Below are positions 34,599-46,129 of a DNA stretch of 64,000 nucleotides, in pieces. Position numbers and translations under genes: made by a program. The notes under the pieces were generated by a model. The model had not been told where the DNA came from. It searched no databases and worked only from the letters and a program-made list of their open reading frames with translations. How positions within the stretch are numbered: position 1 is the first letter of the stretch; each line of letters starts with the position of its first letter. This DNA is from Brachionus manjavacas (taxonomy: Eukaryota > Rotifera > Eurotatoria > Ploima > Brachionidae), in contig JAHQIY010000003.1 in the NCBI GenBank assembly GCA_019054805.1, positions 558,001-622,000 on the forward strand, written 5' to 3'.

Positions 34599-34869
34599 TT
34601 CTAAACTATTTTAATTACATAAAAAGGTATTAATGCAGTATTTAAAATTATAAAAATTCTATATTTGAAATCTTCAATTTATTCTCGTCATGATTTAATT
34701 TCTGTATTTTTTAAAAATTTTTAATTTTTATAGAAAAATTATGTTTAAAAATTTTGAACAATATTTTAAAAAATTTAAATAAAGTTAACAAAACACACCT
34801 TTAACTAAAGAAAAATGATTATGTAACAAATGACTCCAAAAGAGAACAATTTTTTTATTTAGTTAATGC

Positions 34870-35540
34870 GGATTTATAACAAAAGTACACAAAAGTACAC
34901 AAAAGGACACTTTTTTTGCTAGGGAAAATAGTTTTCATAACAAAAGTACACAAAAGGACAAAAAAGGACACAAAAGGACACTTTTTTTGCTAATGAAAAT
35001 TGTTTTCATAACAAAAGTACACAAAAGGACACAAAAGGACAATTTTTTTGCTAGGGAAAAAAAGATTCATAACAAAAGTACACAAAAGGACACAAAAGGA
35101 CATTTTTTTTGCTAGGGTAAATAGTTTTCATAACAAAAGTACACAAAAGGACACAAAAGGACACTTTTTTTGCTGGGGAAAAAAAGATTCATAACAAAAT
35201 TACACAAAAGTACACAAAAGGACACAAAAGGACACTTTTTTTGCTAGGGAAAAAAGATTCATAACAAAAGTACACAAAAGGACACAAAAGGACACTTTTT
35301 TTGCTAATGAAAATTGTTTTCATAACAAAAGTACACAAAAGGACACAAAAGGACAATTTTTTTGCTAGGGAAAAAAAGATTCATAACAAAAGTACACAAA
35401 AGGACACAAAAGGACATTTTTTTTGCTAGGGTAAATAGTTTTCATAACAAAAGTACACAAAAGGACACAAAAGTACACTTTTATTGCTAGGGAAAAAAAG
35501 ATTCATAACAAAAGTACACAAAAGGACACTTTTTATTCAA
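34870..35540 (-). repeat. Right subterminal tandem repeat array of the KDZ-like element
   Basis: About eleven units of the inverted form of the left array (aacaaaagtacacaaaaggacac with variable tails). Together with 25985-26560 it gives the element long inverted repetitive shoulders. Confidence 0.9.
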
Positions 35541-37133
35541 GTGAATAGTATGGTAAAATAAGTTCATTGTCTATTGCTCTTTTTTCATTATCAAAATTAT
35601 CAATCATCAAAATTACAATATATAATTATTTTGTTTCAAATTCTTACGTTTTATGAAATAATTGTAATTGTAATATTTTATTTAAATTAAAAGGAGTTCA
35701 GCATTTTCTCAAATCTCGATTTAAAAAAACATTTTGAAAAACCTTATATAACCCTAAATAAAAAATTCAAGGTTAATAATTTTTTTGTATATTTTAACTT
35801 CTTTTAGCCTTCTAAAATTGTATTCTAAAACCACGCAATTTAAAAAAAATATCCACGTGAGATATTTAGAAAAATATGCTTTTTAATCAAAGAATCGAAA
35901 TTTTTTTGATTCCTTATTCGAAATTAGAAAATGGAATCAAAAAAGGCAAAGAAATTATTTTACGAGTCTTAAAGGAATAAATATATTAATAATTAATAAA
36001 TTATTGTTAATTATCGATATAAATTATCAATACATTTCGAAAGTAAATTCAAGAAAAGGTTTCATAATCAACTTTCATTGTCATTAGAAAGAAAATATCA
36101 CCTCAATATTGGTATCAATTAAGCGATCTTGGTTAAAGGATGTAAAACGAGAAATTAGTTTAAAGAAAAAACAAAAAAACTATTTTATTCGAATATTTAA
36201 AAACCTTCTGATTATATTATATTAATCCAAATATCAGGCAGCTTGAACAAGAAGTATGGAATTTACAGATAATTGTGATTTAAAAAGACAGCAACATTAA
36301 AAGTTTATAAAATCAAATTTTTAACCAATAACATGTAATTATTTTAAATTATAAATAAATTTTTTTGTTTTTTCAACATTATTAGTTAAAACTAAAACGT
36401 GTTTAAATCATGTTAAAAATAATTCAAAAGTGAAGAATGTAATTTTAGTTTTTTGAGTGCGCACAAATAATTTTAAAGTCATTATAAATTTTAAAAAAAT
36501 TTTAACTTTCTTTAAAAATGAATTAACTATTTCTCGATTTAAGTGCAACGATGAATTTTTATGATTGTGATGATTATTACTTAAAAGCATATTTGTTATA
36601 AAATAAAGAAATCTTGTTTAAAATGCTAAATGTAAGTGTAATGTGTAGAGGTTTAGGAAAAAAATAGGCAATTAAAATTATTGATGAAGAAAAAATTTTG
36701 CTGTTAAAAATTATGGCACATCTAAGATCTAAAACACATGTACTAGTTATGTAAAAGTTGAAGGAAATGACTTATTTGTTTTTAAATTTTAAATTATACC
36801 AAATTTTTCTGTTATTTTAGCAAATTTGTCCAGTAAAAAAATCATTTTATTGACAATGGTTTAATTTTATAGCCACTTTTCTAGTCTTTTTTTATCTGGG
36901 AGGAAATTGGTTTTCCCTCAACTACTTACAAATGTGTGAAATAAATATATTCTATTTAAATTCAGTAATTGTTAACATTGGAGAATTGACAAAGAAAATA
37001 AAAAAAAAATTCAAAAAAAAAAGTTATTTTCTTAAATTATTAAATGGGAAATACAATCAGCACAAATCTTGTTCTCGGGTTTAGTTAACACTTAATATTT
37101 TGAACATTTTCTAGATTAGATGAACGTTTTTTA

Positions 37134-37375
37134 AATGTAAGTGTAATGTGTAGAGGTTTAGGAAAAAAATAGGCAATTAAAATTATTGATGAAGAAGGCG
37201 TTTGCGTTTGGCCCTGATCGGACCAAACGCTCCAAAAAAATATTTCCAATAAATTTCCAAAAATTATTTCCAAAAAATATTTCCAAAAAATATTTCCAAA
37301 AAAATATTTCCAAAAAAATATTTCATGACATGGTCATGGAAAGCGGCCACTAATAAGAGATTTGCCTTCATTAAG
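37134..37375. other. Junction between SD2 copies
   Basis: Starts with a 65-bp local copy of 36625-36690 (aatgtaagtgtaatgtgtag and onward). Next is a 44-bp stretch that is the inverted copy of 23585-23628 (gcgtttggccctgatcggac and onward), then several tattccaaaaaa-type repeats. No gene. Confidence 0.7.
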
Positions 37376-38959
37376 TTCGAAACCCCGAGGTCGCAAATGA
37401 ACGGAGCTCTGCTAGGAGGTCAAAGTCAGCCGGTCAATCAACATGCCTTTGGCTTAGCCCATCATTGACCATATGACCATCACTTAAACTATGTGGGCAC
37501 TTTTATCCTGAATTGAGCGAGCAAAACGTGCATAATGTCAAAGCTTGATACAAAAATTTGGTCTTTAAAAGAAAAAAATAACACTTTTAAAAAAACCTAA
37601 ATGAAATTAATGTATTGTCTTTGGAATTTTTTGGAATTCACATTTTTTAATGCGTGTTTAAAGGAGACTTTCAATAATTTATTATTAATAATCATAATTT
37701 CTATTCTAAATTTTGTTAATATTTTTTATGATAGTCATTTATTCAAACTCATCATTATCAAATCGCTAATTTAAATTTTATTGAGCAGTATTTTTGATAT
37801 TATTTTGTTTTTTGCTTTTAAAACATTTTAATATTTTTTTATTGCACGTCATTGCAAAAATTGATGGTTTTCTTCTCTAAGTGACCGAAAAATTAAAACA
37901 CGTTCCGCATCTTTTTTTTTCATTATCAAAATTATCAATCATCAAAATTACAATATATAATTATTTTGTTTCAAATTCTTACGTTTTATGAAATAATTGT
38001 AATTGTAATATTTTATTTAAATTAAAAGGAGTTCAGCATTTTCTCAAATCTCGATTTAAAAAAACATTTTGAAAAACCTTATATAACCCTAAATAAAAAA
38101 TTCAAGGTTAATAATTTTTTTGTATATTTTAACTTCTTTTAGCCTTCTAAAATTGTATTCTAAAACCACGCAATTTAAAAAAAATATCCACGTGAGATAT
38201 TTAGAAAAATTTGCTTTTTAATCAAAGAATCGAAATTTTTTTGATTCCTTATTCGAAATTAGAAAATGGAATACAAAAAGGCAAAGAAATTATTTAACGA
38301 GTCTTAAAGGAATAAATATATTAATAATTAATAAATTATTGTTAATTATCGATATAAATTATCAATACATTTCGAAAGTAAATTCAAGAAAAGGATTCAT
38401 AATCAAATTTCATTGTCATTAGAAAGAAAATATCACCTCAATATTGGTATCAATTAAGCGATCTTGGTTAAAGGATGTAAAACGAGAAATTAGTTTAAAG
38501 AAAAAACAAAAAAACTATTTTATTCGAATATTTAAAAACCTTCTGATTATATTATATTAATCCAAATATCAGGCAGCTTGAACAAGAAGTATGGAATTTA
38601 CAGATAATTGTGATTTAAAAAGACAGCAACATTAAAAGTTTATAAAATCAAATTTTTAACCAATAACATGTAATTATTTTAAATTATAAATAAATTTTTT
38701 TGTTTTTTCAACATTATTAGTTAAAACTAAAACGTGTTTAAATCATGTTAAAAATAATTCAAAAGTGAAGAATGTAATTTTAGTTTTTTGAGTGCGCACA
38801 AATAATTTTAAAGTCATTATAAATTTTAAAAAAATTTTAACTTTCTTTAAAAATGAATTAACTATTTCTCGATTTAAGTGCAACGATGAATTTTTATGAT
38901 TGTGATGATTATTACTTAAAAGCATATTTGTTATTAGTGTTGGTGTCCGTGCAAGCGGA

Positions 38960-40689
38960 CAGTAAACGGGCCAAAAATTTTAAAAACCGTGACCGTGACC
39001 GTATTAACCGTTCCAATTTTGGCGGGCGGACTCTGGCCCGTTTATTTTGGCGGGCTAATTTTTGGCCCGTTTAATAAACGTTTAAAAATAAACGGGCGGT
39101 CCAAGAAACCGTTCCAATTTTGGCGGGCGGACTCTGGCCCGTTTATTTTGACGGGCTAAATTTTGACCCGTTTAATAAACGTTTAAAAATAAACGGGCGG
39201 TCCAAGAAACCGTTCCAATTTTGGCGGGCGGACTCTGGCCCGTTTATTTTGGCGGGCTAAATTATGGCCCGTTTAATAACCGTTTAAAAATAAACGGGCG
39301 GTCCATGAAACCGTTCCAATTTTGGCGGACGGACTCTGGCCCGTTTATTTTGGCGGGCTAAATTTTGGCCCGTTTAATAACCGTTTAAAAATAAACGGGC
39401 GGTCCATGAAACCGTTCCAATTTTGGCGGACGGACTCTGGCCCGTTTATTTTGGCGGGCTAAATTTTGGCCCGTTTAATAACCGTTTAAAAATAAACGGG
39501 CGGTCCATGAAACCGTTCCAATTTTGGCGGACGGACTCTGGCCCGTTTATTTTGGCCCGTTTAATAAACGTTTAAAAATAAACGGGCGGTCCAAGAAACC
39601 GTTCCAATTTTGGCGGGCGGACTCTGGCCCGTTTATTTTGACGGGCTAAATTTTGACCCGTTTAATAAACGTTTAAAAATAAACGGGCGGTCCAAGAAAC
39701 CGTTCCAATTTTGGCGGGCGGACTCTGGCCCGTTTATTTTGGCGGGCTAAATTATGGCCCGTTTAATAACCGTTTAAAAATAAACGGGCGGTCCATGAAA
39801 CCGTTCCAATTTTGGCGGACGGACTCTGGCCCGTTTATTTTGGCGGGCTAAATTTTGGCCCGTTTAATAACCGTTTAAAAATAAACGGGCGGTCCATGAA
39901 ACCGTTCCAATTTTGGCGGACGGACTCTGGCCCGTTTATTTTGGCGGGCTAAATTTTGGCCCGTTTAATAACCGTTTAAAAATAAACGGGCGGTCCATGA
40001 AACCGTTCCAATTTTGGCGGACGGACTCTGGCCCGTTTATTTTGGCGGGCTAAATTTTGGCCCGTTTAATAACCGTTTAAAAATAAACGGGCGGTCCATG
40101 AAACCGTTCCAATTTTGGCGGGCGGACTCTGGCCCGTTTATTTTGACGGGCTAAATTTTGACCCGTTTAATAAACGTTTAAAAATAAACGGGCGGTCCAA
40201 GAAACCGTTCCAATTTTGGCGGGCGGACTCTGGCCCGTTTATTTTGGCGGGCTAAATTATGGCCCGTTTAATAACCGTTTAAAAATAAACGGGCGGTCCA
40301 TGAAACCGTTCCAATTTTGGCGGACGGACTCTGGCCCGTTTATTTTGGCGGGCTAAATTTTGGCCCGTTTAATAACCGTTTAAAAATAAACGGGCGGTCC
40401 ATGAAACCGTTCCAATTTTGGCGGACGGACTCTGGCCCGTTTATTTTGGCGGGCTAAATTTTGGCCCGTTTAATAACCGTTTAAAAATAAACGGGCGGTC
40501 CATGAAACCGTTCCAATTTTGGCGGACGGACTCTGGCCCGTTTATTTTGGCGGGCTAAATTTTGGCCCGTTTAATAACCGTTTAAAAATAAACGGGCGGT
40601 CCATGAAACCGTTCCAATTTTGGCGGACGGACTCTGGCCCGTTTATTTTGGCGGGCTAAATTTTGGCCCGTTTAATAACCGTTTAAAAA
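38960..40689 (+). repeat. Left 101-bp tandem array of the foldback element
   Basis: About 17 units, each with aaccgttccaattttggcgg and ggcccgtttattttggcggg. Two variants (cgggcggac with aagaaacc; cggacggac with atgaaacc) alternate in blocks. The block order recurs at about 39100, 39590 and 40120, so the array itself grew by duplication of blocks of several units. Confidence 0.9.
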
Positions 40690-40924
40690 TATTTTTTATT
40701 TTTTAAATAAAATTTTTATTTTTTTTTTTTTTTTTTTTTTTAAGATTTTTATTTTTTATTAATTTTTAAATAAAATTTTTTTCGTAGATTTTTTTTATTT
40801 TTTTTCTAATTAAAAAATAACTTTTTTTTTAAAAAATAAATATATTAAGATAGCTTAATTTTTTATTTATTTCCTGTTTTTTGTCAAAATTAAGACCGCC
40901 AAGTTGACCGGCAAAATTAACGCT

Positions 40925-41645
40925 CGCCAAAAATCTGGCCGGTTATTTGACCGCCCGTTTATTTTTAAACGGTTATTAAACGGGCCAAAAATTAGCCCGC
41001 CAAAATAAACGGGCCAGAGTCCGTCCGCCAAAATTGGAACGGTTTCATGGACCGCCCGTTTATTTTTAAACGGTTATTAAACGGGCCAAAATTTAGCCCG
41101 CCAAAATAAACGGGCCAGAGTCCGTCCGCCAAAATTGGAACGGTTTCATGGACCGCCCGTTTATTTTTAAACGGTTATTAAACGGGCCAAAATTTAGCCC
41201 GCCAAAATAAACGGGCCAGAGTCCGTCCGCCAAAATTGGAACGGTTTCATGGACCGCCCGTTTATTTTTAAACGGTTATTAAACGGGCCATAATTTAGCC
41301 CGCCAAAATAAACGGGCCAGAGTCCGCCCGCCAAAATTGGAACGGTTTCTTGGACCGCCCGTTTATTTTTAAACGTTTATTAAACGGGTCAAAATTTAGC
41401 CCGTCAAAATAAACGGGCCAGAGTCCGCCCGCCAAAATTGGAACGGTTTCTTGGACCGCTCGTTTATTTTTAAACGTTTATTAAACGGGCCAAAAATTAG
41501 CCCGCCAAAATAAACGGGCCAGAGTCCGCCCGCCAAAATTGGAACGGTTTCTTGGACCGCCCGTTTATTTTTAAACGTTTATTAAACGGGTCAAAATTTA
41601 GCCCGCCAAAATAAACGGGCCAACAACCGCGATGAACCGCCCGTT
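40925..41645 (-). repeat. Right 101-bp tandem array of the foldback element
   Basis: About seven inverted units showing the same two variants. Confidence 0.9.
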
Positions 41646-42221
41646 TCTGGACCGGTTAGCTCTGTCCGCGTCCAACACTATTTGTTATAAAATAAAGAAA
41701 TCTTGTTTAAAATGCTAAATGTAAGTGTAATGTGTAGAGGTTTAGGAAAAAAATAGGCAATTAAAATTATTGATGAAGAAAAAATTTTGCTGTTAAAAAT
41801 TATGGCACATCTAAGATCTAAAACACATGTACTAGTTATGTAAAAGTTGAAGGAAATGACTTATTTGTTTTTAAATTTTAAATTATACCAAATTTTTCTG
41901 TTATTTTAGCAAATTTGTCCAGTAAAAAAATCATTTTATTGACAATGGTTTAATTTTATAGCCACTTTTCTAGTCTTTTTTTATCTGGGAGGAAATTGGT
42001 TTTCCCTCAACTACTTACAAATGTGTGAAATAAATATATTCTATTTAAATTCAGTAATTGTTAACATTGGAGAATTGACAAAGAAAATAAAAAAAAATTC
42101 AAAAAAAAAAGTTATTTTTTTAAATTATTAAATGGGAAATACAATCAGCACAAATCTTGTTCTCGGGTTTAGTTAACACTTAATATTTTGAACATTTTCT
42201 AGATTAGATGAACGTTTTTTA

Positions 42222-44905
42222 GGAGTGACTCAAGCTGAAATGATCTATTATAAAAGCTAAACAGGCCTCAAACTTATGATTTGAATCTTCTCACAAAGTT
42301 GTTTAAAAAGTTTAGACGTAAACTGAGTACCCTGATCTGTTAAGACTTTAGATGGACATCTATGTATGGTTATGATTTTCTTATAAAATTTTACGGCAAC
42401 CTCTTAAGCTCAAAGAGTTTTCAAAGGACACGCTTCCACCCAATAAGTTAAATCAATGAAATTAAGTATGAATTTGTTTCCCCTCTTTGTTGTTTTTAAG
42501 TGACCAAGAATATCTGTCCCCACAATTTCAAAAGGATATGAGGTTTTGATTGGGTTTAACAATCCGTGCTGTGTAGGTTTAGAGTACAAGTTATACATGC
42601 TTGTACCCACCTAAGGATACCTTTATAAATTCCAGTCCAGTAAAATTTTTTTCTTAAATTTTGGAACTTCTTATCCCTACCCACATTAGATAAAGAACTT
42701 GAATGATAATAGTCAAGAAGAGTAGTCACAAGTTGTTGTGGTATAACTACTACCTGTTTCTCATAGCCCCTTAAAGCAGAGAATTCTACCCTCTTTGCAG
42801 AAACTGTTGCTATATTCAGTGCCAGTATTTATTTTCAAAGTATTGTAAATGGTAAATAAAAAGGTCTATTGTAAATTATTGTTAAATGATTTTAATGTCA
42901 AAAATTTTAACGTCAAAATAATTTAATGTCAAAAATGAAATAAGGATTTTAATGTGAAATATTTTAATGTCAAAAATGAAATAAGGATTTTAATGTTAAA
43001 ATTTTCTGATGTTAAAAGCTATAGTCAATAAAGATAATTAAAAATTTGTATTTTTTGTAATTTTTATTAAGCAAGGACAAAAAAAAAAAAAAAAAATTAA
43101 TTAAATAATTAATTAATTAATTAATTAAATGGTTGAACGCCATGTTTTTCCAAAAATTCGGATGCTAATTGAATTTTAACTTTTTCTTTTATTTGACTCT
43201 TCCATTTCGTATATTTGCTTTAAATTTGTTTTTTATTGTTTAAAAAAGTTAATTTTGTTCAATTTTTAAGAAAATTTTGGACTACTCAATATTTTAAAGG
43301 GTAAAAATTTAATTTTTATCAAAAGAATGCTGATTTCAAAACAATTTCGGACTTCAATTAATTCAAAGCTTTTTTTTAAGGAAGCGGTCAATTAGTCTTT
43401 TTTAATTAGGCAAATTAAAATAGAATAGCATTATTTTTAAACATTAGATTATTAATTAAGATTTAGCAATACTTTCCTTATTTAGCAAATAACATTTAAT
43501 TCCTTATTTAAGATTTAGCAATAATTTCCTTATTTAGCAAATAAAATTTAATTCCTTATTTAATTTTTAACATTAGATTCCTTAATTAAGATTTAACATT
43601 AAACTCACTGACATTAATTTTTTGAAATTAAAAAATTTAACATTAATTTACAGTAAATCATATAAAAATGGGTCATTCTTTTTTTCATTCGCTAGGTCTT
43701 TACTTGCTAACAGATCAGTCGACGAGCCTGTAATCGACTGATTAAGTGCTAATAGAAAAGGCTCTAGTGGAAATAACTCATCTACTTTGGCATCCTTAGT
43801 CACACTTGTTAACCTGGACAACCGGTCTGTGTTCGCATTAGCAATTTCCTTTTTTTACCGCACGTCAAAGTCAAACTCCGAGAGTCTGAGGGCCCATCTA
43901 ATCTGGCTGGTGTGTTAGCTTCCATTAACCATTTTAATGATTCGTGATCCGTCTCTATAACAAACCTATTTCCAATTACGAACGGACGAAATTGTTAAAA
44001 TGCCCAGAGTATAGCAAGATCTTCTTTTTCCCTTACTGTCCACTTTCGTTCCGCTGGTTGTAATGACCTAGTAGAATACTCGATAACAAATTCGACACCA
44101 TCAATAACCTAACATAATACGGCCTCTAAGCCTTAATCGCATGCATCACATTGCACTATAAATGGGTAGTTAAATTTGGATGCTTCAGATGCCGGTGCTG
44201 AGGTGAAAAACTTTTTAAGTTCGTCATTGGGACTGTTGATTCGATGTCCATTCGAAGAGAGAGTTTTCATGTGTTATATGAAAGAGATCTGACGATATTC
44301 TTGCAAAATTTTTAACAAATTTGCGATAATATCCACAAAGACCAAAGAAACTTCTTTATTCGGATTTATTACTTGATGGCCCTATGTTATTGATTGCTTT
44401 AATTTTGTTTGGATCAGGACTGAGACCTTCCGCAGTTACTTGATGTCCTAAATAGATTAGTTCCTTGTAGAAAAACGAGCATTTTGAGCCCTTCATTCTC
44501 AAATTCGCAGCTCGCATTCGATCAAAAACAAGCCTTAAATGACTAATGTGCAACTCGAATGTCTAAGAAAAAAGGATTTAGCATCCAGATAAACAAGACA
44601 ACATATCCATTTAAGACCAGCAATGGCAACATCCATATATCGCTGAAAAATTGCTGGGGCATTGCACAAACCGAATGGCATAACTAGAAATTCGTAGAGG
44701 CCATAATGACTTAAAAGCCCCTGTCTATTATATTTCCTTGTCTTCTTGAGCCATTGGTATTTGCCAGTATCCTGAAGTAAGATCTTACTAGGAGAAAAAT
44801 TTAGCTTTTCCTAGTGAATTGAGGCTGTCGTCAATACGAGGAATAAGATATACATCCCATTTTGTAGCTTTGTTTATCTTTTTGTAATCGTAATATAACA
44901 TATTT
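42222..44905 (-). pseudogene. Ty3/gypsy pol pseudogene (RT, RNase H, integrase pieces)
   Basis: Read on the minus strand: an RT start (DLTSGYWQIPM near 44740), RT palm/thumb (ISHLRLVFDRMRAANLRMKG at 44356-44553), an RNase H region (IVQCDACD at about 44145; TDHESLKWLMEANTPARL at about 43910-43965), then integrase pieces. The integrase has a zinc-domain tail (KKFYWTGIYKG and CITCT near 42600) and PFEIVGTDILGHLKTTKRGN (42470-42540). Stops and frame changes are many. A non-homologous AT-rich insert separates RNase H from integrase at about 42830-43670. No LTRs were recognised. Confidence 0.75.
42825..43680. other. AT-rich insert inside the gypsy pseudogene
   Basis: Contains repeats of taatgtcaaaaat (42890-43010), an A run and a TTAA microsatellite (43081-43137), and repeats of cttatttagcaaataa (43460-43560). 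No gene. Confidence 0.5.
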
Positions 44906-44929
44906 TTTGTTTTTTTTAAGGATATATTA

Positions 44930-45145
44930 TTATAGTCAAATTTTTCAAAAGAATGTCAAATTTAAAAAAACTATTTTGTCAAATTTTATTCGATCATTCG
45001 TCAAATGTCAAATTAAGAAAAAGAACGTCAAATATTATGTTTTTTGTCAAATTTACTAAAGAAATGTCAAATTAGAAAGTATCAAATTTTTTGATAACAG
45101 TCAAAATTTCGTAAAAAAAAGTCAAATATTCACCAAAAAAAATAG
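44930..45145. repeat. Irregular GTCAAAT repeat cluster
   Basis: The word gtcaaat occurs roughly ten times at uneven spacing of 10-30 bases. It looks like a decayed minisatellite. No coding potential. Confidence 0.6.
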
Positions 45146-45218
45146 AAAAATATACATAAAAAAAGTAAAAATATTTGACGTTCTTTTTTTTAATTTAAAT
45201 GTAAAAGGTAAAACTTAC

Positions 45219-45690
45219 TATGTCAATACTTTAGCCATTTTTCTGTGTCTCCCAGCACTTGCAAATTTCGACTCGGGATGTTCGTGTTCGTTCACTGAAA
45301 TAACGATGTCAACTTTCATCGAAGCGGGATCTAGACGAATTTTTAACCTAACTGGGCAAACTAACTTACCGGCAATACTACAATAGTAATTTCTAATTGT
45401 CATACCGTCACAAGTACTGTTAGTTAGTTTGGCCCACAAACACTCTTGAATAAAGTCTCGATCAATTGCTACAAAAGCTTGTCTAAGATTTTCGTAGGTT
45501 GCGTAACTATTGTAAAACAAATGGCTTTTCTTAGCTTTAGCTTTAGCAGGTTCCGAAACAACACAAATATCTTCAGCGTCATTTTCAATTTCTTGACCCT
45601 GATCTTCATTGTTACGTTGAGCCGGATTTCTAGCATGAGCTGAGATATTCGACTGTGTGAGATCAAGATCATCGAGGTTTGGTAAATTAC
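45219..45690 (-). CDS. Isolated FLYWCH-type exon of a MULE-like transposase gene
   Basis: One open exon without stops from about 45690 down to a canonical donor (ACATA|GTAAGT at 45218). The first part is acidic and low-complexity (DLDLTQSNISAHARN, then EPAKAKAKKSH). The second part is a FLYWCH-like zinc motif in order: NLRQAFVAIDRDFIQECLW, NYYCSIAGKLVCPVRLKI, SVNEHEH. Such domains precede MULE transposase cores or stand alone in DNA-binding proteins. No following exon could be found; downstream is the gypsy relic. The upstream side ends in an (ATT)n run at 45697-45720, a likely insertion junction. Probably a broken gene. Confidence 0.55.
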
Positions 45691-45699
45691 TCGTTTTTT

Positions 45700-46129
45700 T
45701 TATTATTATTATTTATTAAAATATGGAAAAAACCTAGGCAGTTTGTAATTGAGCTTAGTCCTTCCTTTCAGCCCAATGAGAAAAGATAGATTTGTTAATT
45801 TAAAAAAAACGAAAAAAAAAAACTAGATTTGAGTCACATTATTCATGCAGTTCTGTTTGTTAAGATATGTGAAAAATAAAATAAAAAGCATAATACAATC
45901 TTTTTTTTGGATAATTTAAAAAGAAAAGTTTGTTGGATGAATTGATTGAGGTTTATGTGCGTTGGATTTCTTCTATTGCTTTCTGGAAGAGGTCAAAAGG
46001 AGTTACAAATCATTTTTTTTAAAAGTCAAAAGAAAGGTATTATGATTTGGTTGCATAGAAAATATTTGACAATACAATTTGGCAGTTTCTTTTCTTAAAT
46101 TTGACCCTTATATATTATTTATTTTTTAT
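45700..46129. other. AT-rich DNA between FLYWCH exon and LINE
   Basis: Begins with an (ATT)n tract, then unremarkable AT-rich sequence. No gene seen. Confidence 0.5.

Larger units (their letters stand above)
25955..35579 (-). mobile_element. KDZ/Zisupton-like DNA transposon, 9.6 kb, 8-bp TSD
   Basis: The ends are defined by comparison with the uninterrupted copy of the site at 37914-37922. The flanks show an 8-bp duplication TTTTTTCA (25947-25954 and 35580-35587). Ends are weakly inverted (GACAATGAACTT eight bases inside each end) and continue into inverted arrays of a ~60-bp tandem repeat. Inside lie two minus-strand genes: a KDZ-type transposase (27247-29092) and a many-exon P-loop ATPase gene (29684-34598). 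Zisupton elements of fish are known for 8-nt target duplications and subterminal inverted repeats, which fits. That the ATPase is part of the element is inferred from its position between the end arrays. Confidence 0.8.
25408..37133 (+). repeat. Duplication SD2, copy A (split by the KDZ-like transposon)
   Basis: Sequence 25408-25954 plus 35580-37133 corresponds almost base for base to 37376-42221 without its own insert. Removing the inserts and one copy of each target duplication leaves about 2.09 kb in both. The unit holds AT-rich DNA and no recognisable gene; the identical 60-residue ORF in each copy (36408-36590 and 38743-38925) is only a by-product of the duplication. Confidence 0.85.
38935..41680. 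mobile_element. hAT-like foldback element with 101-bp repeat arms
   Basis: The 2746-bp element starts TAGTGTTGG and ends CCAACACTA, flanked by a perfect 8-bp duplication TTTGTTAT (38927-38934 and 41681-41688). The empty site is present in SD2 copy A. Both arms are arrays of a ~101-bp unit in opposite orientation, about 17 units on the left and 7 on the right, around a short T-rich centre at 40690-40920. The unit contains cccgttta/taaacggg palindromes and cggacggactctgg. It encodes no transposase and depends on another hAT copy. Terminal bases and duplication length fit the hAT superfamily. Confidence 0.85.
37376..42221 (+). repeat. Duplication SD2, copy B (split by the hAT-like foldback element)
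   Basis: Second copy of the 2.09-kb unit. It is uninterrupted at the site where copy A carries the KDZ-like element (37914-37922), but interrupted at 38935-41680 by the foldback element, where copy A (36586-36593) is intact. Confidence 0.85.

Noticed and set aside
36408..36590. 60-codon ORF repeated identically at 38743-38925
   Set aside because: It is identical only because the 2.09-kb unit is duplicated; no motif, AT-rich chance ORF.
38886..39074. 62-codon ORF ending in arginine-rich sequence
   Set aside because: It runs from unique DNA into the 101-bp array; a chance frame in a repeat.
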